A stretch of DNA of 36,714 nucleotides from Candidatus Daviesbacteria bacterium (lineage in GTDB: Bacteria > Patescibacteriota > Microgenomatia > Daviesbacterales > UBA10151). The translations under genes and the position numbers were made by a program. This document shows, piece by piece, positions 30,759 to 36,714 of this stretch. Under the pieces are notes generated by a model that searched no databases, was not told the origin of the DNA, and worked only from the letters and a program-made list of their open reading frames with translations. The stretch lies in the NCBI GenBank assembly GCA_016183245.1, contig JACPEY010000027.1, forward strand, positions 1 through 36,714. Direction: 5' to 3'. Each line of letters starts with the position of its first letter. Positions within the stretch are counted from its first letter, which is position 1.

Positions 30759-30764
30759 TATAAT
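30759..30764 (+). promoter_or_regulatory. -10 box of the pyruvate formate-lyase gene
   Basis: A perfect TATAAT 6 nt before the ATG at 30771. The -35 region is weak. Leaderless transcription is expected. Confidence 0.55.
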
Positions 30765-30770
30765 TCGTAT

Positions 30771-32996
30771 ATGGAGAAAGCTTTTAAACGGGGTGAATGG
30801 GAAAAGGTTATTGATGTCAGGGATTTTTTATTCCACAATCTTTCCTCTTATGACGGCGGCCTGGATTTTCTAGAAGGTCCCTCCCCTAAAACCAGAAAAC
30901 TTTGGGAATACTGTAAAAGCTTACTTAAAAAAGAAGCGGAAAAAGGCGGAGTTTTAAATATTGATACCAAAACCATCTCCACTGCTATTTCTCATAAACC
31001 AGGGTTTATCAAAAAAGATCTGGAAATCATTGTGGGTTTACAAACTGATGAGCCGCTAAAACGGGCTATCAAACCTTTTGGCGGAGTCCGGGTAGTTGAA
31101 CAGGCCTGCAATGATTATGGTTACACTTTGGATCCGGAAGTCAAAGAAATATTTATCAAATACCGCAAAAGCCACAATGACGGTATCTTTGACGCCTACA
31201 CCGAAGAAATGAGGAAATACCGCTCCTCCGGAGTCATCACCGGACTACCGGACAACTACGCCCGCGGCCGGATTATCGGTGACTACCGCCGGGTGGCACT
31301 TTACGGTATTGACCGCCTTGTTGAAGAAAAACAAAAAGATTTGGAACAAAAATCTGGTGATATGACTGATTCAAAAATCCGCGACCGCGAAGAATTGAGT
31401 GATCAGATTGAGGCTCTGCATTTAATCAAAGAAATGGCCAAATCTTACGGATTTGATATCTCCAAACCTGCCACAAATGCCTTTGAGGCAATCCAGTGGA
31501 CCTATTTTGCTTACCTTGCAGCTTTAAAAGAACAGGACGGGGCTGCTATTTCTTTAGGCAATGTCAGCGGCTTTTTTGACGTTTACATTGAAAAGGAAAT
31601 TGCTGAAGGCAAATTAACAGAAAATGCAGCCCAGGAGCTTATTGACCAGTTTATTATCAAACTCCGCTTAGTCCGTCAGCTTCGGATGAAAGAGTATGAC
31701 CAAATTTATGCCGGCGACCCGACCTGGCTGACTGAGTCTTTGGCAGGGATGTTTTTAGATGGTCGCCACAAGGTAACCAAAACCACCTACCGCTTCCTCC
31801 AATCTTTGTATAATTTAGGAGCAGCACCGGAACCGAATTTGACAATACTCTGGTCCGAAAAACTGCCGGAAGCTTTCAAAAAATTTGCAGCCCGGGTTTC
31901 CATTGATACCTCCTCTATTCAATATGAAAATGATGATTTGATGAGAGAAATTTCAGACTGTGATGATTACGGTATTTCCTGCTGTGTTTCCCAGCAAAAG
32001 AGCGGCACCCAAATGCAGTTTTTCGGGGCCCGTTGTAACCTGGCTAAAACTTTACTTTTGGCTTTAAACGAAGGCCGTGATGAAAAAAGCGGCGTGCAGC
32101 TTGTGGAAGAAATTAAATCTTTAGGCGATGAAGTATTAGACTACAATAAAGTAATGGCGGAGTTTAAAAAAACTTTAACAAAGGTGGTACAAGTTTATAC
32201 TAGCAGCATGGATGTTATTCACTACATGCATGATAAATATTACTACGAAAGGGTTCAAATGGCTTTTTTGGATACAAATGTTGATCGGTTAATGGCATTT
32301 GGGATTGCCGGACTTTCAGTGGTGGCAGATTCACTTTCTGCCATCAAATATGCCAAAGTTACCCCAATCCGTAACAATAATGGGATTACAGAAGGTTTTG
32401 AGGTTGAAGGAGATTTTCCTAAATTCGGCAATGATGACGAGCGGGTTGACAAAATTGCCAAAGAGCTGGTTGATGATTTTAACGCGGAGCTCAAAAAACA
32501 CCATATTTACCGGAATGCTACCCCAACTTTGTCTATTTTGACTATTACTTCCAACGTTATGTATGGCAAAAAAACCGGCGCCACCCCTGACGGCCGCAAG
32601 GATGGCGAGCCTTTTGCACCGGGCGCTAACCCCATGCACGGCCGTGATACCAAGGGCGCAATTGCTTCTTTAAATTCGGTGGCCAAATTAAATTATAAAA
32701 ATGCCCGGGACGGTATTTCCAATACTTTCTCCATTGTCCCCAAAGCTCTGGGCAACACTAAAGATGACCAAATCAACAACTTAGTAGCACTCCTTGATGG
32801 TTATTTTACCAAAGGGGCACAGCATTTAAATGTCAATGTTTTAAACCGGGAAACCCTACTCAAAGCCATGGCCCACCCGGAAGAATATCCCCAGCTGACT
32901 ATCAGGGTTTCAGGATATGCAGTGAATTTTGTCAAACTTTCCCGGTCTCACCAGCAGGAAGTCCTCGCCCGCTCTTTCCATGAATCACTCTCCTAG
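30771..32996 (+). CDS. pflB: Pyruvate formate-lyase (formate C-acetyltransferase)
   Basis: 741 residues, close to the family length. It splits pyruvate with CoA to acetyl-CoA and formate, without oxygen. The adjacent Cys pair of true PFL is in [10 protein letters not shown], and the glycyl-radical loop is [20 protein letters not shown] near the C-terminus. [18 protein letters not shown] and [11 protein letters not shown] are other conserved parts. The Cys-Cys pair favours PFL over glycerol dehydratase-like relatives. The activating enzyme is encoded at 33888-34613. The 3' end overlaps the convergent 81-residue gene by 12 nt. Confidence 0.93.
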   Translation: MEKAFKRGEWEKVIDVRDFLFHNLSSYDGGLDFLEGPSPKTRKLWEYCKSLLKKEAEKGGVLNIDTKTISTAISHKPGFIKKDLEIIVGLQTDEPLKRAIKPFGGVRVVEQACNDYGYTLDPEVKEIFIKYRKSHNDGIFDAYTEEMRKYRSSGVITGLPDNYARGRIIGDYRRVALYGIDRLVEEKQKDLEQKSGDMTDSKIRDREELSDQIEALHLIKEMAKSYGFDISKPATNAFEAIQWTYFAYLAALKEQDGAAISLGNVSGFFDVYIEKEIAEGKLTENAAQELIDQFIIKLRLVRQLRMKEYDQIYAGDPTWLTESLAGMFLDGRHKVTKTTYRFLQSLYNLGAAPEPNLTILWSEKLPEAFKKFAARVSIDTSSIQYENDDLMREISDCDDYGISCCVSQQKSGTQMQFFGARCNLAKTLLLALNEGRDEKSGVQLVEEIKSLGDEVLDYNKVMAEFKKTLTKVVQVYTSSMDVIHYMHDKYYYERVQMAFLDTNVDRLMAFGIAGLSVVADSLSAIKYAKVTPIRNNNGITEGFEVEGDFPKFGNDDERVDKIAKELVDDFNAELKKHHIYRNATPTLSILTITSNVMYGKKTGATPDGRKDGEPFAPGANPMHGRDTKGAIASLNSVAKLNYKNARDGISNTFSIVPKALGNTKDDQINNLVALLDGYFTKGAQHLNVNVLNRETLLKAMAHPEEYPQLTIRVSGYAVNFVKLSRSHQQEVLARSFHESLS

Positions 32997-33230
32997 ATTT
33001 GCCAACCACCTTATATGCGGATTTGGGTCTATTTCTACAATATAATCCCAACGAAAACGGCTATGCTCTCGCGGCGTTCTTCCAATCAAGGTGTCTAGAG
33101 AAACATCTCCTTCTTTTTCAATTATAGCCCTTACATCTGCAATATGCGCTTTTAATCTTTCAGTGTAGTTCACTCTTCCAGGTTTTGATTCCTCAAGTTT
33201 TCTCGCTAAATATTTTTCATAATCTACCAT
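32985..33230 (-). CDS. Unknown small protein (81 residues)
   Basis: Not recognised. From the ATG at 33230, chosen because AGGTG lies 6 nt upstream. It is basic in the first half and acidic later, with a helical middle ([20 protein letters not shown]) and [20 protein letters not shown] at the end. It has the best consensus promoter in the window and a true leader with a ribosome binding site, unlike most neighbours. Confidence 0.6.
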   Translation of the reverse strand: MVDYEKYLARKLEESKPGRVNYTERLKAHIADVRAIIEKEGDVSLDTLIGRTPREHSRFRWDYIVEIDPNPHIRWLANLGE

Positions 33231-33292
33231 TTTCTTCACCTCTTTTCGGAATAAATTTTTAAAAATTATATTTTAAAGATCTATTTTCCGAT

Positions 33293-33320
33293 ATTATAAG
33301 AGATTTAAAGACATTGTCAA
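33293..33320 (-). promoter_or_regulatory. Consensus promoter of the 81-residue protein gene
   Basis: TTGACA (33315-33320), 16 bp, TATAAT (33293-33298) on the minus strand. The predicted leader is about 55 nt and contains an AT-rich hairpin and the AGGTG ribosome binding site. Confidence 0.75.
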
Positions 33321-33386
33321 CTTTAGCTTGTATATCACAGTCGTAACATCAATGAAATTCTAATTTTCAAAAATAGTAATTTGTGG

Positions 33387-33392
33387 TAAAAT
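33387..33392 (+). promoter_or_regulatory. -10 box of the hicB-hicA-pflA group
   Basis: TAAAAT, 6 nt before the ATG at 33399, with a weak TTTTCA 17 bp upstream. The rest of 33231-33398 holds the divergent promoter described separately and no gene. Confidence 0.5.
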
Positions 33393-33398
33393 TTGGTC

Positions 33399-33668
33399 AT
33401 GTATAAACAAACTAAAAAAGTCTCTGAATATGAATTACCCATAAAAATTGAACCGCAAAAAGAAGGCGGGTACGTGGTAACTTGTCCTAACTGGTCTGAT
33501 TGTTACGCTCAGGGCGATACTGTGGATGAAGCTATATTAGAAGTTACCGGAGTAGCTCAATCTCTGATAGATTTGTATAAGGAAGAAGGTTTAAAGATTC
33601 CTCTTCAAAAGCAAAAAGAAAAAGGTGTTACAAACGCCATCACACTTCCTGTCATAGTAGCTGCATAA
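33399..33668 (+). CDS. hicB: HicB-type antitoxin
   Basis: 89 residues from the ATG at 33399. YELPIKIEPQKEGGYVVTCP, then GDTVDEAILEVTGVAQSLID, is the partial RNase-H-like fold of HicB. The C-terminal part (GVTNAITLPVIVAA) lacks a clear DNA-binding domain. It precedes the toxin, whereas hicA usually comes first. The stop and the HicA start share one nt (TAATG). Confidence 0.82.
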   Translation: MYKQTKKVSEYELPIKIEPQKEGGYVVTCPNWSDCYAQGDTVDEAILEVTGVAQSLIDLYKEEGLKIPLQKQKEKGVTNAITLPVIVAA

Positions 33669-33883
33669 TGCATAAACCTTTAACCTACAGAGAATTAATC
33701 AGAAAAGCTCGAAAAGCTGATTTTGTTTTCAGAAGAAATACCGGAGGAACTCATGAAATTTGGTGGAGCGAATCCAGAAAAAAGACCTGCGTGATCCCTC
33801 ATCACCATGAAATTAAATCAGGAACCATTAAAAGTATCATTAAGCAAATGGGGATTACTAAAGAGGAGTTTGATAAAATTTAA
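33668..33883 (+). CDS. hicA: HicA-type toxin (dsRBD-like mRNA interferase)
   Basis: 71 residues. LTYRELIRKARKADFVFRRN is the N-terminal helix and strand, GTHEIWW carries the catalytic His, and VIPHHHEIKSGTIKSIIKQM is the closing segment. The enzyme cleaves mRNA in translation-dependent fashion in characterised members. Only 4 nt separate its stop from the pflA start, so it is co-transcribed with the PFL activase. Confidence 0.85.
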   Translation: MHKPLTYRELIRKARKADFVFRRNTGGTHEIWWSESRKKTCVIPHHHEIKSGTIKSIIKQMGITKEEFDKI

Positions 33884-33887
33884 TCTT

Positions 33888-34613
33888 ATGCTCCAGGTTC
33901 ATTCTATTGAAACATTAGGCACACACGAAGGCCCTGGCATACGTTTAGTCGTATTTATGCAAGGGTGCAACTTCCGCTGCCTTTATTGCCACAACCCGGA
34001 TACCCGGCCTCATAAAGGCGGCAAACAGATGAAGTCAGAAGAGATTCTGAACATGCTGGAAAAATCCCGGCCGTATTTTAAAAATATCGGCGGTTTGACA
34101 GTGTCCGGCGGCGAGTCACTTTTGCAGAGACAAGAACTAGCCGACCTCTTCACCAAGGCTAAAAAGGCTGGGTTTAATACCACTTTGGATACCAATGGTT
34201 CAATTTTGGATGAAGATTCAAAAAAACTTTTGGAAGTAACTGATTTAGTGCTGTTAGATGTCAAACACATAGACCCGGTTTGGCATATGAAGGTTACCAA
34301 TGCCTCAAATGAACCTGTGCTGCAATTTGCCAAATATCTGGAAAATATTGGCAAGCCTATGTGGCTGAGGTATGTACTGGTGCCGGGTTACACCAACCAG
34401 CAGGAGTTTTTGGAAAAATGGGGTGCTTATTTTAAAAATTACCAAAACATCAAAAGAGTAGAAATTTTACCCTTTCATAAGTACGGGTTTTACAAATATA
34501 AAGAATTAGGTATTGAAAACCCTTTGGAAGATTGTCCTGTTCCAACTCAAGAACAAATTAAGGAAGCAGAAAATATCTTCAAAAAATACTTCAAATCAGT
34601 ATATATTAGGTAA
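33888..34613 (+). CDS. pflA: Pyruvate formate-lyase-activating enzyme (radical SAM)
   Basis: 241 residues from the ATG at 33888. MQGCNFRCLYCHNPDTR holds the CxxxCxxC cluster motif, followed by LTVSGGESLLQ for AdoMet binding, and TNGSILDEDS, LLDVKHID and RYVLVPGYT. It generates the glycyl radical on PFL. There is no extra ferredoxin domain, as in simple PflA. An upstream frame starting inside hicA is not used. It follows hicA by 4 nt and is convergent with kbl. Confidence 0.93.
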   Translation: MLQVHSIETLGTHEGPGIRLVVFMQGCNFRCLYCHNPDTRPHKGGKQMKSEEILNMLEKSRPYFKNIGGLTVSGGESLLQRQELADLFTKAKKAGFNTTLDTNGSILDEDSKKLLEVTDLVLLDVKHIDPVWHMKVTNASNEPVLQFAKYLENIGKPMWLRYVLVPGYTNQQEFLEKWGAYFKNYQNIKRVEILPFHKYGFYKYKELGIENPLEDCPVPTQEQIKEAENIFKKYFKSVYIR

Positions 34614-34616
34614 ACC

Positions 34617-35816
34617 TCAGGAGATCACTTTTAACTCCCTGCCAACTCCAGAAAAACTTTCAATACCAAAATCCAAATCTTTTTTACTGTGGGCAGCAGA
34701 CGGGATAATCCGGATCCTGGCTTTTCCTTTGGCAACCATTGGAAACACAATTGGCGATGCAAAAACACCCAGCTCAAAAAGTTTCACACTAAATTCCTTT
34801 GCCAAATCTTCATCCCCCATCATAACCGGAGTGATTGGTGTTTGGGAATTCCCTGTATCAAAGCCCAGTTTTTTCAGCTCTGTCCTTAAATAGTCAGTGT
34901 TATCCCACAACTTTTTAACCAGTTCATCAGACTCCTCTAAAATCTTAACCACTTCCAAAACTGCAGCAGTATCGGCAATTGTCAAAGCATTAGAAAATAA
35001 AAACTGCCTGCTCTTTTGTTTATAGAAATCTATTAATACCTTTTTGCCGGTAATAAATCCACCCATAACGCTAAATGCTTTGGATAAAGTTCCTACCTCA
35101 ATATCAACTTGCCCATGTAGATTATAGTGATCCACAATGCCTCGTCCTCCCCGCCCCAACACTCCCTCGCCATGCGCATCATCAACCATAGTCAAAGCTT
35201 CATATTCTTTAGCTAGTTTTACAATTTGGGGCAAAGGAGCCAAATCACCATCCATAGAAAACACGCCATCCGTGACAATTAAAATTAACGGTTTGCTGCC
35301 GTCCTCTTTGGGGGTGTTTTGCAACTGCTTTGCTTCTTTTAACCGCTCCTCCAGCTCTCCCATATCCAGATGCTTATAAATCAATTTATTTTTAACCTGA
35401 GAAAGCCTGATAGCATCAATAATTGACGCATGATTTAACTCATCTGAGATGACTATATCTTCTTTAGAGACAATAGTTTGAATGGCAGCACAGTTGGCCA
35501 GATAGCCGCCCGTTAAAAGTATTGTAGCCTCAGCTCCCTTAAAACGCGCTAAAGCTTCTTCAGCTTGAATATGCAAAACATGAGTCCCTGCCAAAGTCCG
35601 ATACCCTGTTCCCATTCCATACTTCTCCACTGCCTCACAGACTGCTTTTTTAATCCGCTCATCTTCTGCCAATCCCAAATAATGACTGGAGCAAAAATTT
35701 AATTTCTCTTTTCCATCAATTGTTAAATATGCCCCCTGACCCGAGGTTATAACATGAGGGATCTTGCCGCTTTTGACCTCTTCTCCCAGATTACTGTAAA
35801 AATCCGCAATACTCAT
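34617..35816 (-). CDS. kbl: Glycine C-acetyltransferase (2-amino-3-ketobutyrate CoA ligase)
   Basis: 399 residues. A PLP enzyme that converts 2-amino-3-oxobutanoate and CoA into glycine and acetyl-CoA. [50 protein letters not shown] and [12 protein letters not shown] (PLP Lys) are the family's motifs. The related AONS (BioF) reaction is possible, but adjacency to threonine dehydrogenase strongly favours Kbl. The start overlaps the end of the dehydrogenase by 4 nt. It lies tail-to-tail with pflA, 3 bp apart. Confidence 0.9.
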   Translation of the reverse strand: MSIADFYSNLGEEVKSGKIPHVITSGQGAYLTIDGKEKLNFCSSHYLGLAEDERIKKAVCEAVEKYGMGTGYRTLAGTHVLHIQAEEALARFKGAEATILLTGGYLANCAAIQTIVSKEDIVISDELNHASIIDAIRLSQVKNKLIYKHLDMGELEERLKEAKQLQNTPKEDGSKPLILIVTDGVFSMDGDLAPLPQIVKLAKEYEALTMVDDAHGEGVLGRGGRGIVDHYNLHGQVDIEVGTLSKAFSVMGGFITGKKVLIDFYKQKSRQFLFSNALTIADTAAVLEVVKILEESDELVKKLWDNTDYLRTELKKLGFDTGNSQTPITPVMMGDEDLAKEFSVKLFELGVFASPIVFPMVAKGKARIRIIPSAAHSKKDLDFGIESFSGVGRELKVIS

Positions 35817-36714
35817 GGTTCCAAAATAACCTTACCACACTTTCTGCTTTTCATCACAGACATGGCTTTTTCAAAATCTTCCAACTTAAACCTGTGGGTA
35901 ATGGTTTTAGATAAATCAATCTTGCCTGATTTCAAAAGCTTGGTTGTCTGATGCCAAGTTCGCCAAAGCTGCCGGCCAAAGACTGATAAAATTGTCAATT
36001 CTTTATCAATTAAATACTTACCCCAATCAATAGTAATATTTTCTCTCGGTATCCCGAATGCAATTATAGTTCCGGCAATCCTTACTGCATCAAACGCTTC
36101 CTGAATACCTAACCTGTTGCCCCCGCCTGTAAGGCTCATTATTAACTCCAACCACTTCTTTTGCCCCATGCGCCCAGGCTACAGCTCCGGCACAAAGCCC
36201 GGTAGGCCCAAGCCCCATAATCAAAACCTTTTTGCCGGCAACTTTTGCCTTAGTAACCGCATTGACAGCATTTCCCAAAGGCTCCTGCACGCTCATTACC
36301 TCAGCAGGAATTGAAGGATCATTTTTCCAGGTAGTGCGGAGTGGAATTGTGGCATATTCGGCAAAACCGCCTTCCCTGCCGATCCCGAAAAGCTTCATGT
36401 TTTCGCAAACATGATAATTTTTAATCTGGCATTGGAAACAATTCAAACAAAAAATGTGAGTTTCAGAAGAAACTAGATCACCCTTTTTAAAATTAGTCTT
36501 TTTGCTGCTGTTAACTTCCAAAACTTCTCCCACTATTTCATGACCAATTACTTGCGGAGGCTTTATGTGGGACGCTGCCCAGGGAATCCAGTCATAAATG
36601 CCAATGTCAGTGCCGCAAATTGAGGCATATTTTACCTTAACCAGTACTTCATCTTTGCCGGGTTTGGGAATGGGAATTTTTTTGATCGAAACACCGGGAG
36701 CAGCTTTTTCTTTT
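35813..36714 (-). pseudogene. L-threonine 3-dehydrogenase (zinc MDR family), partial and frameshifted
   Basis: The gene enters from the right edge. Visible parts are ASICGTDIGIYDW and GHEIVGEVLEV (zinc ligands), CLNCFQCQIKNYHVCENM (structural zinc Cys), EPLGNAVNA, and the Rossmann motif VLIMGLGPTGLCAGAVA. The frame breaks near 36138-36146 after KEVVGV. The next frame resumes at IMSLTGGGNRLGIQEAFDAV and runs to 35813. About 45-50 residues that normally join these segments are missing, so a deletion that is not a multiple of three is inferred. The enzyme would oxidise threonine to the Kbl substrate. A glutathione-type or other MDR dehydrogenase is less likely given the kbl neighbour. Confidence 0.8.

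Noticed and set aside
1-36714. Alternative genetic code with TGA as glycine
   Set aside because: TGA serves as a stop in several tightly overlapping gene pairs (ATGA), and the enzymes end at normal length with it.

Overview
The window reads as a chromosomal segment of a candidate-phyla-radiation (Patescibacteria) bacterium, most likely in or near the Microgenomates. This is an inference. It rests on short gene spacing with many 1-8 nt overlaps, standard genetic code with TGA as stop, small single-TM or signal-peptide proteins of unknown family, many starts with a -10 box only 6-8 nt upstream (leaderless mRNA), and a heavy load of dispersed palindromic repeats. No rRNA, tRNA, CRISPR array or transposase was seen.

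Layout. 1-3.5 kb (minus strand): start of an anchored exported protein, then a deacetylase-like / processive GT2 / 39-residue membrane peptide / GH18 operon that resembles a cut-down poly-N-acetylglucosamine (Pga/Ica-type) locus. 3.5-6.7 kb: an unknown acidic protein, a divergent ATPase with a C-terminal winged helix, and a decayed TrmH/SpoU methyltransferase. 6.7-12.4 kb: membrane-anchored and secreted proteins of unknown family, one frameshifted. 12.5-24.9 kb: an almost complete route from acetyl-CoA to polyprenyl diphosphates: UppS and a trans-polyprenyl synthase on the minus strand, then HMG-CoA reductase, HMG-CoA synthase, thiolase (frameshifted), DUF35, mevalonate kinase, a methyltransferase/HD-domain pair, a Phd/PIN toxin-antitoxin pair, a phosphomevalonate-kinase-like GHMP kinase, an IDI-like Nudix protein and a diphosphomevalonate-decarboxylase-like protein. 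24.9-30.3 kb: an unknown protein and a SUF iron-sulfur operon without SufD (sufC-sufB-sufS-sufU). 30.3-36.7 kb: a small membrane protein, pyruvate formate-lyase, a HicB-HicA pair, the PFL-activating enzyme, and glycine C-acetyltransferase with a broken threonine dehydrogenase.

How it fits together. PFL and the threonine dehydrogenase/KBL pair would both yield acetyl-CoA, the substrate of the thiolase/HMG-CoA synthase step. The SUF proteins would supply the [4Fe-4S] cluster of the PFL-activating enzyme. UppS and the trans-synthase would turn the C5 units into lipid carrier.

The most unusual feature is a family of palindromic repeats (outer arms near TGTCATTCTGG / CCAGAATGACA, with nested inner modules) that occur between genes and also in frame inside conserved enzymes: HMG-CoA reductase, mevalonate kinase, PMK, polyprenyl synthase, SufS and TrmH. 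Smaller palindromic modules sit in SufB, SufC, DUF35, the decarboxylase and the ATPase. A second, AT-rich repeat family extends the ends of several proteins. A third notable signal is a 30-bp element present in inverted orientation before the HMG-CoA reductase gene and before the mevalonate kinase gene, with related motifs upstream of other genes. Three conserved genes (TrmH, thiolase, threonine dehydrogenase) each carry a small out-of-frame deletion, which may be real decay or an assembly artefact.
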